NCBI GenBank assembly: GCA_958299035.1
Contig: CATQJL010000223.1
Location: 83,967,753-84,031,752, forward strand
DNA: 64,000 bases
Source: Cylicocyclus nassatus
Taxonomy: Eukaryota > Nematoda > Chromadorea > Rhabditida > Strongylidae
Reading direction: 5' to 3'
Shown here: positions 1 through 9,964 of the stretch, piece after piece
How positions within the stretch are numbered: position 1 is the stretch's first letter
Layout: the number at the start of each line of letters is the position of its first letter
Program-made: the position numbers and the translations under genes
Notes under the pieces: generated by a model
The model's input: only the letters and a program-made list of their open reading frames with translations
The model's database searches: none
What the model was told of the DNA's origin: nothing

Positions 1-439
1 GCAAGGTAGAAAGTTGACAGGGCTATCTACACTAAAAGGGCATTTTCAATAAAATCCGCTTTAAGATCTTCGATCCGATTACGGGTGAATGTGTTGCGAT
101 TTTTCATGTACCATCATTGATTCGTATTGTATTTAACGAGGTACAATGAACAGTCAAAAATTGGAGAACCAATGTGAATGAACAATCATTCTCCTCATCT
201 GTTTCTTTTATCTGATTGTATTTCAATCACTGGTAAAATGATAAGCATGATTGACTTACAGTGGAGGCGGGATGCGGACTTTTCCTGATCATAAAGCTAA
301 TCTTGTTGAACCTCCACCTTACAACATTGCATACTTCTCGCTAACGAAAACAGCCATGCTTGGAGTTGGCAAAACTCCACCTCCACACAAATCTGGGAGC
401 CGATGATAGAAAGAATTGCAGGCGAGCTCAGCCTACAAA
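1..439. other. No recognised feature
   Basis: AT-rich sequence with no open frame, RNA gene or clear repeat that I can support. Confidence 0.5.
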
Positions 440-1250
440 ATAATTATGCTTCATCGCTGCCTACAGCCGATTCTGTCCACGTTCACCATCAGGCAGTCGA
501 TCTTTCAGCAAAATACCAGCTCAATCCAAGAAGTTGCATCCGAATACCAGCCTTTCGCCGAAGCCAAAGCCGAAAGCCTTCACAACAAAGATTCTCAACC
601 GATAACCACCCATAACTTCTCAATATCTCCACTAATCCGGACGAGTTTTCAAGACCTTTCTAGAATAGCTTTGCTACAAATAATGAAAAAGCCTGGTCAA
701 TACAAAAGATTGTGCCCGAATATCATGCCCTTGAAATGGCCTGCAAAACAACGTTTTCTACAGATACCCACCCATAAATTCTCTATATCTTCACGGATTC
801 ATATAAGGCTCTATAGCTTTTCTAGACCAGCTTGCTCCAACGGACCGCTTTGGCCAGTCCTGGCCGTCTCTGTCCGAGTACCATGCCCTCGAAATGGCCC
901 GCGAAACAACGATTGCCAATTGAACTTACCCATAACTTCTCAACGACTTCATGAATCGGAGATAACCTCAGAGGCTTTTTAGACTAATATAGCCCTATCG
1001 AACAGTGAGGCCAGGACAATCCGTGAAGTTTTGTCAGAGTATCATGTCTTTGGAAAGAGCTTGCAAAACAACGATTTTTAATTGATACCCACCCATAACT
1101 TCTCAGTATCAGACTTCAAGTCGCTTTCAAATAGTGGACTAAGATGCCAAATTTCCAGCCATCACGTTTTTCACCTTGACCGCTTCAACTCCACGGATTA
1201 CTACAAAGCCGAAACAAATCATGGCATTTTCAGATACCAACTGCGAAATC
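440..1250. repeat. Diverged tandem repeat, period about 160 bp
   Basis: The phrase ACCCACCCATAACTTCTCA, with small changes, starts near 605, 767, 925 and 1087, a spacing of 160-162 bp. A second phrase, a CCGAATATCATGCCCT-like string followed by GCAAAACAACG, recurs at the same spacing about 70 bp earlier in each unit. Weaker partial units flank the four clear ones. The units differ by many substitutions, so this is an old array. Open frames of 188 and 70 codons cross parts of it, but stops fall inside the units in every frame that I followed, so I do not call a gene. Confidence 0.6.
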
Positions 1251-2712
1251 TTCGAGGCTTGTGCTAGCAAACTACATAGAACTTGAATGAGAAAGCTTCT
1301 TCGGAGATGAAGTTAACACGTTTCGAACCGGTGCTGTACATGGTGCAGCACGCTGCTTTGAAGGATCTTTCTGACGTTTGCAGGAGGTTTTCTTTAAGTA
1401 AGGTTTCTTACTTTTCAAATGATTCTGTAGAGTTGTGCCGCCGATATTGTTTAGGAGATATGAGCACAAATCGAACAACAGTTCCAACGTGCGGCAACGC
1501 GATGACGCGTGCGACGTCGCAACTTTTCTTTGCTCCGATTTCAAAGAGATAAACCGTAGTTTCAATAGTGACGAGTACAATGTACAGCACAGGTACTTTT
1601 AGATACTATTTGAAACTGAGTTCTTGCTCCTATCCAAGAAAGCACAAGAGTCCCTCTCAAGCGACAAAATTCAAACGCTTCGTATTCACCCAGAACTTTA
1701 TGTATGGAGCTTATCTGGCATGCTGATTACAGATGTAGTCCACAGTCGGCGAAATAAGATTCCTTTGCTGGCTAACGGCCGAAAGTGCTTTCTTTTTCGC
1801 CGCGTGCGATTTCGCGGTCCGAAACGTGTTAATGGAGTCAGGCACAACCATTTTGAATTTGGCTTGAATTCGATTTTGAATCAACTTCAATCACTCAATC
1901 AAATCAAATTGAATCAACCCACCACAGATTTTTGAACAACTGATGCCGAATTTGACATAATGTTTAAATATGATCGGAGCTGACGGGAAGGTAGCTAGGT
2001 GGATGAGATGGGGGGGGGGAGGGAAGGGGAGGGAGGAATTGTGTAGTGCAGGGCCTAGCACAGTTCTGGGATCAAACTGGACTTCGTTTCTGGAGGTGCA
2101 GGCAACAGGGATAAAGGTCTTGGGAGAAACCCCAAGCAAATCGAGGATGTCAGGTTTTACGAGTGTTCTTTCGTAAGCGCTCGAATTTTGTCGCGGATTG
2201 GGCCCCCAGCTCCCAACGTCAGTGGTAACGTGGCTCTCCTGCATCGACGAGGGGAGCCAGGGGTCCCATCTGGGATAAGATGAAGCGTACATTGTGGTGG
2301 CGTTACCTGTGAGAATGCGAATTCCGCCTGCCACATGACATGCCATGCAGCATAGAGGCCCTTGCCACCAGCCTACTTAGCAGTTACTCGACACCTGCGA
2401 CTAGACTCATACTCCCAACTATCGACAGTAGAGGCGTGTACATATAACCAAGGCACTACCCGGGGTCGTGCCAGCCTTCCAACAGTTCTATCCCACTAGG
2501 CATGATTATAAAACACACACACAAATATTGATGACACAAGATATCCCCGGAGCCACAGTCGAGCTGTGGCTCACCGCATCAAAACAAACCACATACGTAA
2601 ACCCACCATTTATCCACAACAATTCCCCAAACTCAAACACGAGGGTGGAGCACAACCAGCCAGATGTTAAACTAGGGGCCGACAATATCGGAAACCCCCC
2701 GTGTAGGCAGTT
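1251..2712. other. Unassigned; one 151-codon minus-strand frame
   Basis: No recognised gene. The longest frame is on the minus strand at 1891-2346 (151 codons), proline-rich, with no domain I recognise. A run of ten G lies at 2010-2019. Sequence around 2170-2460 is more GC-rich than its surroundings, which may mark an old insertion, but I cannot name it. Confidence 0.3.
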
Positions 2713-2755
2713 GGTCGGCGACACCGCCTGATACAGGTCGGCGGTGTCGCCGACC
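2713..2755. repeat. Perfect 16-bp hairpin
   Basis: GGTCGGCGACACCGCC at 2713-2728 is the exact reverse complement of 2740-2755, with an 11-nt loop. The arms are GC-rich in AT-rich surroundings. The function is unknown: it may be the core of a small foldback element or a simple cruciform. Confidence 0.75.
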
Positions 2756-3390
2756 TGTACAAGGCGCCATCGCTCACGGGGTTACCTCGTCTGCGGGGTT
2801 GCCTGTCCTCCGTGGCGTGCTGGATGTAGATGACGCGTGAAGTGGGGAGGACGGCGCTGCATCGATCGATGGCATGGGAGACGAAATTGGGACCCAACCG
2901 CTCACCAGGTAACGATAATGACGACGCTGATTTGAAAGCTGCGGCAGTAGCGGTGGGAAGGCGGGAGCAGCGCGAGGACAGCGTCTCGGAACCCCTTCGC
3001 AGCGCGGCGGCCTCCTTTGAAGGAAGTCGCGAATCCGCGACAAATTTCAAAAGCAAGACTCAGACAAACAAATGGTTTGTTTCCAGCGCACAAACAATCA
3101 CATGACTCTGGAATTGGGCTAATGTATACAATAATGCTCCAAACAACATTACGTAGAAAGTTCCAAGAACTTATGTGTCCTAGTACCCGTAGCCAACTCT
3201 GTAGACCAACACCAAACCAGCTATGTTGATTTGGAGCACAAATATCGGAGAGTTCGCATAAATTTTGGACCTTTTTGACCTGAACGATTAAAACGCATAA
3301 AAATTATCTTACAGTAAACAGAGCGAATCAAATCATTGCCTCTTCCTTTTTTTGAGAGGTGCCCTATATGGCCCTTCCCAACAGAGGCAG
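2756..3390. other. No recognised feature
   Basis: Overlapping frames of 60-130 codons exist on both strands, as expected in a GC-richer stretch, but none shows a domain, splice pattern or start context that supports a gene. Confidence 0.4.
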
Positions 3391-3447
3391 GGACCGTAAT
3401 TAGGCTGTTCGTGTCGGGACCCGATCGCGATTTCCTCACTGTCCTTC
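3391..3447 (+). repeat. Left copy of a 57-bp inverted repeat
   Basis: The 57 bp containing TTCGTGTCGGGACCCGATCG recur as the reverse complement at 7367-7423 with only a few mismatches. The arms are about 4 kb apart and enclose one Helitron-like element and the SWIM gene fragment. The right copy directly abuts a Helitron 3' half. They could be ends of one mobile unit or two copies of a short repeat. Confidence 0.6.
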
Positions 3448-4287
3448 AAAGTTTCATTCCCCGTCTCTGAGATTCAGTTGCTCGCGAATTCCTCGTTTTT
3501 GATATATAGTTGTAGGCACTTCTTCGCATTGGCTCCAGACCGATTTTCCTTGCAAGCCAAGTTATCTACCACATGTTAGTTTTGTCATTGTTCGCTGATA
3601 ATACTGGTCTCTTGCATATATGGTCATGAAAAGCTCGATTATCTCATTGATTATCCGGGATAAGCCTTCTTCCTTTACCTTCCTTCTTTTCAGGCTATCC
3701 ACCGCAGCAAGGGGACTCCTGGTCGCTAAGGCCAACCGTTGCTGGGCGCCCGCACCCCAATGCAGCCAGGATGTTATCCCCCACTAAAGTGGTCATCTTA
3801 TGAAGGCAGCCACCAAATGCACTTGCACCAGAGAACAAGGACCGGGTGTTTACCCAGGTATGTTCCCAAAGTATGTATGCTTTGAAAATTTTGACGATTT
3901 TGTGTATGGAAAGTGCATTTTCTTAGGGTGTCAGGTTATCCTCACCTGCACGAAACCGCGTGTTGGCTATCCCTCAACCGCAACCTCTTCGGCTGGACAC
4001 GGTTTATGCAGCCACTTCGCTGTGCATCAAGATGGGTGTTATTGATGGTGGTAGGTAACTTGTTTTCTCAGAAATTGGTCACTTTTGCCTTCTCAAAGTT
4101 GATAGTTAGCGAATGTGGAACAGGCCAGTGGTTGACACCCTTTTCTCGTACACACCCACTTTAGGTTTGTAGTGAAAATGAGTGCGCGTCTACTCGTGTA
4201 GTGATATAACACGGACAACCCTATGCATATGTAGCATTTTCGTGCTTGAGTAGGTATGCGATTGTAATGCGGACGTTTGTTTTCTCA
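3448..4287 (+). other. Weak exon-like segments, no recognised gene
   Basis: Between about 3694 and 4049 there are segments bounded by TTTTCAG/TTCTTAG acceptors and GTATGT/GTAGGT donors (3694-3858 and about 3927-4049). They could be upstream exons of the SWIM-type fragment that follows the Helitron, but the first segment has an in-frame stop in the best frame and I see no domain. Nothing else is recognisable here. Confidence 0.2.
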
Positions 4288-4901
4288 TCTTATATATAAA
4301 GCTGAATGTCTGTTTGTCTGTCTGTATGTATGTCTGTCTGTATGTATGTCTGTCTGTCTGTACGTATGTTCCGAATAGAAAATTCCATTTCTGAACCGAT
4401 CCGGACCAAACTTGGCACACATATACTACGGGCCCCGGCGGGTGTCATAGGCTACTTTCGTCATCGATCGATATCGATTTTATCGATTTTTTGCAAAATT
4501 TGAGCTACAGGGCTGGGAGTTGGCACAGGGGGGTAATCGAGCATGCTGATTACGAATACAGTATTAGTTTTTAAAATCGTGCATTACTTTTACGATTTTA
4601 TCGATTTTTTGCAAAGCTTGAGCTACGGGGCTGGGATTTGGCACAGGGGGGGGGGGTAGTTGAGCATGCTGATCACCCCCGTGGGGGTGATCAGCATGCT
4701 CGATTACACCCCTCTGCCAACTCCCAGCCCCGTAGCTCAAATTTTGCAAAAAATCGATAAAATCGACATCGATCGTTAACGAAAAGTGGACTGTGTCACC
4801 CGCCGGGGCCCGAAGGGTATGTGTGCCAAGTTTGGTCCGGATCGGTTAAGAAATGGAATTTTCTGTTCGGAACATACGGCGGAGCCGGGTAAGCCAGCTA
4901 G
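4288..4901 (+). mobile_element. Non-autonomous Helitron-like element, foldback type
   Basis: It starts with TCTTATATATAAAGCTGAAT after an A and ends in CTAG before a T, as Helitrons do. A short hairpin (CGGC/GCCG around GGA) lies about 15 nt before the CTAG end. Inside, a block running from GGACCAAACTTGGCACACAT to the GCATGCTGATCACCCC core is present forward, again forward in part, and then as a reverse complement, so most of the element can fold on itself. There is no Rep/helicase ORF. It appears to sit in the intron upstream of the SWIM-finger exon at 4940. Sister copies are at 7424, 9172 and 63404. Confidence 0.7.
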
Positions 4902-4939
4902 TCACAAATAATTTCGATGAACAACATCTTTTCTTACAG

Positions 4940-5688
4940 GTAAACTCTCACTGCGAAAGATGTGGGGTCTGCTCATACCAGTTTCATTGTTCTTGCTCCG
5001 AAGCCTACAAAGCCGGCGTTTCCTGCGTGCACTTACATGCTGTAGCAACTTTTGGTGGAAGAAGGTAGTAATAATCTATTCATTTTTTGAGATCGATACT
5101 TAAATCTAGCGTCCGCGCTTCTCCGACCTGTTCGACATGACCTGGCATCCAGCGAAACACCGCTGTTGCGTGAGAGTGCAAATGATGACAATAGCAAAGC
5201 CGGGTCGGAAGGCACTGGAACCATATCTTCAGAAAGCATAGACATTGCGGACGAAGGAGCTAATGAAAATGAGGAACCAAGAGACATACTAGAAGAAGAT
5301 AGAACAAAGCAGGCGTATCAGCTTGTTGAGGGGGTGTGACTTGCCGCTGATTATAGTTTGCATTTTGAACATGTAATTTAGAGAATTTCCCATCTTTCGG
5401 AGTTGATGCGATGTTGTCGTAGAGAAGAACAGTACGAAGTGTTGGAAGAGCGTGCAAATGCGCTTCAGGAAGTCATCAATCTTATGCCTTCAAACCTTGG
5501 TTCCTTTTCAAGACGGCAAGAAATGCAAACCACGGGATCGGGGCCCAGACCCAAGCCCATACAATTCAAAAGTGAGTGAGTCTTTCTGCGAGTGTTTGCC
5601 ATATAGCCTTGCTTTCAGAGAACAGAAGTACTGCGAGAGAAAAATTCAAAAAAAACATTTTCGGATGATTGGACTTTGCCGAATCAAG
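4940..5688 (+). pseudogene. SWIM zinc-finger protein gene fragment (spliced, probably broken)
   Basis: Four exon-like segments are visible: 4940-5064, 5110-5333, 5382-5571 and 5619-5688. They are separated by introns of 45, 48 and 47 nt with GT donors and TTACAG/ATCTAG/TTTAG/TTTCAG acceptors, typical of nematodes. The first encodes a SWIM-type finger, C-S-C then C-V-H, inside FHCSCSEAYKAGVSCVHLHA. The second is acidic and serine/glutamate-rich. The third is helix-rich and ends in a basic proline segment near GPRPKPIQF. From memory, this order is seen in repeated nematode SWIM proteins, some linked to MULE-like transposons. Segment 1 leaves two bases, but segment 2 is open only in the frame needing one, so there is a frameshift or my splice choice is wrong. 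No start or stop is established. Confidence 0.4.
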
Positions 5689-6328
5689 GTAGACTTTCTG
5701 CCTCTTTCAGGCTATTCCGGTTTTACTTATCTATTTATAAACCACATCAATGTCTTTTCTGTTTTTGAACTTCGTATTTCATACATTTGTGAATTGAGAA
5801 AATAGTCCACTTCTTTCGATTCCTTCAAACCGGCGTGAGCCACCTTGACACTGGCAAGTTTTAGTTCTCATTAGCCTAGATTTACCTTCTCAAGAATACT
5901 TTTAGCGCTGCCGTTACTGCTGTTGAAGTTTATAGTAAATTCACGGAGAAACAGCGAGAACAACTACGAGGCAATTTTACTGCATGAAACTATGTCTTCA
6001 TTCATTCACACACCGCGTGGGCGATTTCCATATCTAGCAGGTCGGACTCGGCCAAAAAAAGGGACGAGATTGCAGACGTCGATTATTTGAAAACGTCCAC
6101 AAATCCATTTAGAAGTGAGTGCTTTCTAACATCGACGACGTGCTTCTTGATATACGTGCATTCTCGGTTTACACCTGCGTTTTCGGCTTTGTTTCCTACT
6201 ATTGTTGTCATCCTGTCTTAGTTCATGTTTGATAGGTAAATTTGAGTTGATCTTGATTGGGTTCTGTTTCAGGCTGAACTGAATATTCAAGGGATGCTTC
6301 ACTCATGATCTATTTTTTATTTTTATTT
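5689..6328 (+). other. Possible decayed 3' exons of the SWIM fragment
   Basis: Short segments after acceptors near 5912 (frame starting AAVTAVEVYSKF, 26 codons) and near 6038 (QVGLGQKKGRDCRRR) look peptide-like but stop early. They may be remains of later exons. The rest shows nothing recognisable. Confidence 0.2.
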
Positions 6329-6712
6329 TTATTTCATAAATACACTCGAGATGCACCAGAGAAAAGAAATAAAAGAAGATCCAAACAAACAATGAGACCA
6401 GCTAGTCCTCGCCCGCAAGAGAAGATAAAAAAAAAATACGGAATGAAACAGAACTCGAAGCTCTAGACCCAGCTTGTAAAGTTGAACGAAAGTAACTTGA
6501 TCAAAAACGATCACATGAATCTTGCATACTCTAAAATAAAAGATGCCCCGTTTTTGGGTGTCAACGAGCCCGCCGGTAAGGCTAGCTGACTTGACCCCAT
6601 TAAAGATTAATCTACCAGTGTTGCTTCCTTTCAATATTTGTTGTATTTGGGCAACTCTTTGCCACAAAAGTCCTTCTGAGACTTCATTCTTGTCGTAAAT
6701 GTATGTTTTCAT
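6329..6712 (-). CDS. Unrecognised 127-residue ORF
   Basis: An uninterrupted 127-codon frame in AT-rich DNA. The N-terminal half is mixed and soluble-looking. The C-terminal third is hydrophobic and aromatic (a FFFYLLL stretch near residue 95), which could be one membrane segment or simply the translation of an A/T-rich strand. Just past the stop the minus strand reads three closely spaced AATAAAA units, which could be polyadenylation signals or a simple repeat. It lies antisense to, and just beyond, the SWIM fragment. I recognise no family. A chance frame or a transposon relic is as likely as a gene. Confidence 0.2.
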   Translation of the reverse strand: MKTYIYDKNEVSEGLLWQRVAQIQQILKGSNTGRLIFNGVKSASLTGGLVDTQKRGIFYFRVCKIHVIVFDQVTFVQLYKLGLELRVLFHSVFFFYLLLRARTSWSHCLFGSSFISFLWCISSVFMK

Positions 6713-7366
6713 CTTATGCTTCCTATCAGTCTATACTAACTCAAATGATATTATCTCCATTTTCTAGGCAATTACTTTTTCTTCCTCCACCATTCATCGT
6801 CCCATCCCTACTCTTGAACAAATTCTGCCGTTGACAAATGCTGGATAGGCAAGAGTCTGCTTAAGGTTGGTTTGAGAGCAGTCTTCTTTTTTATTGTAAT
6901 ATAGGTAATACATGTTACAGTTTGCCTTTGCTAATTTGGAACGTGCAGCCTGGACAGCCCGTATGCTTCAGCCTTGACTGAGAGGAGTACCCTGCTTACA
7001 AAAACTAAATTTGCAGTGATCGAAATGCCGATGCGATGTTCTTTCTGTTGTTCTGTTCTGACCTGTTCTTTTTGTAGATTTTCCTCAAAATTGGTGCTTT
7101 CAGACCTTTGTGGGTCAATCATAACGATTTATCATTGTATGGTGTTATCATTGTGCTTTGCTTACACAACTGATGATTTCATTTTATGATGTACTGCATT
7201 GACCGATTGTGCTAATAAACAATGGAATGCCTTTGTCCGATTATTTTCCGAAAATGACTCCTCGGGCCTGAAGCAGAAGTTTACCGGAGTAGTCTCAATC
7301 ACGGAACACTCACTGTTTTTATTCGAAATACGAGATAGATCGCCGTCAGCAGTGCTCAATCGATTT
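6713..7366. other. No recognised feature
   Basis: AT-rich sequence with short frames of 60-71 codons on both strands and no domain, repeat or RNA that I can support. Confidence 0.4.
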
Positions 7367-7423
7367 AAAGGACAGTGAGAAAATCGCGATCGGGTCCCGA
7401 CACGAACAGCCTGCTTACGGTCC
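7367..7423 (-). repeat. Right copy of a 57-bp inverted repeat
   Basis: Reverse complement of 3391-3447 with a few mismatches. It is joined directly to the palindromic middle of a Helitron-like 3' half starting at 7424. That suggests either a truncation junction or a short sequence carried by this Helitron variant. Confidence 0.6.
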
Positions 7424-7968
7424 CCCCACGGGGGTGATCAGCATGCTCGATTACCCCCTGTGCCAACTCCCAGCCCTGTAGCTCAAATTTTGCAAAAAAT
7501 CGATAAAATCGACATCGATCGATAACGAAAAGTGGACTCTGACACCCGCCGGGGTCCGAAGTGTATGTGTGCCAAGTTTGGTCCGGATCGGTTAAGGAAT
7601 GGAATTTTCTATTCGGAATATACGGCGGAGCCGGGTAAGCCAGCTACTCAGACAATCGCCGGGGGCAGGCGGGCACCGGAAAAATAGATTGCTGATCTCT
7701 CACACCCCGCTCGCGGATTTTTTGGAAGGCAATCAGGACTTTTCGGAAGACCGGTTGCTGAGTTCTCGATTCCTCAGAGATTCAGCAATATATCTGCAAA
7801 AGATAAGAGCGAAAAAAATTCAACAGGCGGTCTCTCAAAAATCCGCTGACTCAGCGAGCGGTCTTCCGAAAAGTCCTGATTGCTTTGCAAAAAATCCGCA
7901 AGCGGGGTGCGAGAAATCAGCAATCTATTTTTCCGGTGCCCGCCTGCCCCCAGCGATTGTCTGAGTAG
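7424..7968 (+). mobile_element. 5'-truncated Helitron-like element split by a MITE
   Basis: It begins in the GGGGTGATCAGCATGCTCGA core and continues through the same 3' arm as the element at 4288, to the hairpin CGGCGGAGCCG and GTAAGCCAGCTA. The expected CTAG end is interrupted after CTA by a foldback MITE (7647-7965), and the final AG-T follows at 7967-7969. Removing the MITE and one TA gives a normal CTAG|T terminus. No coding capacity. Confidence 0.65.
7647..7965. mobile_element. 319-bp foldback MITE, TA target site
   Basis: Arms of about 105 bp are near-perfect inverted repeats starting CTCAGACAATCGC and ending GCGATTGTCTGAG. Both contain ACCGGAAAAATAGATTGCTG and its complement. It is flanked by TA on both sides. 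It is inserted at the TA inside the CTAG terminus of the Helitron-like element at 7424, so it is younger than that element. Frames across it are palindrome artefacts. Confidence 0.75.
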
Positions 7969-8306
7969 TATCCTCTCCTACAATATAAACCCGATCCCAA
8001 AAAACGAGACGGCGAGGATGGTCCGCCCACATGTATGCTTCAGCGGGTGTTTTGAATAGACGCCAGTTTCCGAACGGGGCCTTATTGTGTAGAGACGCGA
8101 CGGTGCGATCATGAGGTCAAGAGGACGCAGAGGTCCTAGCGCGAACGAGAGGCCACGACACGCGGGGTACGCTCTGCTGCTGCAATGGGTGTGTTGAAAG
8201 ACGCAAGCGCGTGCCAAGGGTGTTGAAATTGCGAGCTGGACATTGTTGCACAGTTAGTAGAAGCATACCATTTGATCCGCTCGCATTCGACCTCAGTATT
8301 CACTAT
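7969..8306. other. No recognised feature
   Basis: Moderately GC-rich sequence leading into the 174-bp array. The 79- and 109-codon frames here have no domain. Confidence 0.35.
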
Positions 8307-9015
8307 GCTTCCACTTTTCCGCCAAATTCTGAGAAAATCTTCGAAAATCTCGCTTTTGGAAGCTTTTGTTCTGGGTGAATTCGATTTTTCTCTCCAGATT
8401 GTAAGCGTGAGTGCGAGAGTGACATTGCGAAAGGAAGCTGTACAGCGATGACTGGGGCAAGACAAAATTTTAGCACGATATGATCCACTTTACCGGCAAA
8501 TTTTGAGAAAATCTCCCAAAATCTTGCTTTTGGGAGCTTTTGCTCTGGGTGAATTTGATTTTTCTCTCCAGATTGTAAACGTGAGTGCGAGAGTGACATT
8601 GCGAAAGGAAGCCGTACAGCGATGACTGGGGCAAGACAAAATTTTAGCACGATATGATCCACTTTACCGGCAAATTTTGAGAAAATCTCCCAAAATCTTG
8701 CTTTTGGGAGCTTTTGCTCTGGGTGAATTTGATTTTTCTCTCCAGATTGTAAACGTGAGTGCGAGAGTGACATTGCGAAAGGAAGCTGTACAGCGATGAC
8801 TGGGGCAAGACAAAATTTTAGCACGATATGATCCACTTTACCGGCAAATTTTGAGAAAATCTCCCAAAATCTTGCTTTTGGGAGCTTTTGCTCTGGGTGA
8901 ATTTGATTTTTCTCTCCAGATTGTAAACGTGAGTGCGAGAGTGACATTGCGAAAGGAAGCTGTACAGCGATGACTGGGACAAGACAAAATTTTAGCACGA
9001 TATGATCCACTTTCC
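8307..9015. repeat. Tandem array of a 174-bp unit, about four copies
   Basis: The string TATGATCCACTTTACCGGCA starts near 8479, 8653 and 8827, and TGATCCACTTT recurs at 9003, so the spacing is exactly 174 bp. The inner three units differ by only a few bases, while the first and last are more diverged. Because 174 is a multiple of three, a 253-codon minus-strand frame (8303-9064) stays open through the array and encodes a 58-residue repeat containing CLAPVIAVQLPFAMSLSHSR. Similarity between units is near-uniform rather than concentrated at third positions, so I treat it as satellite-like DNA rather than a proven gene. Confidence 0.8.
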
Positions 9016-9148
9016 TCCCATTGAAAATATCTTTGAAAATGTTACTTTTGAGCGGTTGTGGCAATACACGTACTGATAAACTGAAATTTCACTTGAGAAA
9101 ATTATAGGTATGAAAGATGTTTATTTTGGGGTGTGCCCTACCCGCTTG

Positions 9149-9171
9149 CTAGCGACCCGTAGGGTCGCTAG
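9149..9171. repeat. 10-bp hairpin next to a Helitron-like 5' end
   Basis: CTAGCGACCC at 9149-9158 and GGGTCGCTAG at 9162-9171 are perfect complements with a 3-nt loop. The arm ends exactly where the next Helitron-like element starts (TC at 9172). It could be the terminus of another element or part of this variant. Confidence 0.6.
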
Positions 9172-9456
9172 TCTTATATATAAAGCTGAATGTATGTTTG
9201 TATGTATGTATGTATGTACGTATGTTCCGAATAGAAAATTCCATTTCTAAACCGATCGGGACCAAACTTGGCACACATACACTTCGGGCCCCGGCGGGTG
9301 TCATAGGCTACTTTTCGTATCGATCGATACCGATTTTATCGATTTTTTTGCAAAATTTGAGCTACAGGGCTGGGAGTTGGCACAGGGGGGGTAATCGAGC
9401 ATGTTGATTACAAATATATTATTGACAGAACCGGCGAAGCCGGGTTTGCCAACTAG
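9172..9456 (+). mobile_element. Short Helitron-like element, 285 bp
   Basis: It has the same TCTTATATATAAAGCTGAAT start as the copy at 4288, a TATG microsatellite, the GACCAAACTTGGCACACATA block and one forward arm. It ends with the hairpin CCGGC-GAA-GCCGG, then GTTTGCCAACTAG before a T. It lacks the inverted second arm of the larger copies. The base before TC is G rather than A, perhaps because the adjoining hairpin element ends there. Confidence 0.7.
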
Positions 9457-9964
9457 TAGCAAATAAAATCCGGCTACAAGTTTTGAACCACTTGAGAGAG
9501 CTGTTCAAGAGCTCAAATTCGAAATCATGCGCTGAAGACTTCATCTTCTTGCAGTGCTGCGGAATCTATGTAGTTTTGGAATAAGAAGTCCAAGCTTCAA
9601 GAAAGAGGACTTATCTTTTAGATTTTGAAACGAAGAGGAAGAATTTTTCACCATGGCAAGCGAACTTCCGAAAAATTATTTGGAATTTGAAAAATATAGT
9701 ATGACAGTTTATTCATAATGAATTTTCATACTTTATATCTTGTTGCTCGTCGATCCCTATCTCAAAGCACATCCCTCACTGTCCATTACTTGCATTTTCT
9801 AAAAACACTTAAGCAATACGCGGAAGTAAGTGTGCTTGCACTTGAACTCGACCTCCGATTGTTCGTCGATGAACAGCTGCTGCATTTCCTATCGATCTAG
9901 CTCGGGATAAAATACTGAAATTCCAACAGACAAACACCATTGGCTCATTACTCATCTTGACTTA
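9457..9964. other. No recognised feature
   Basis: A 60-codon plus-strand frame at 9718-9900 is the only open stretch. I see no domain or splice pattern. Confidence 0.4.
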
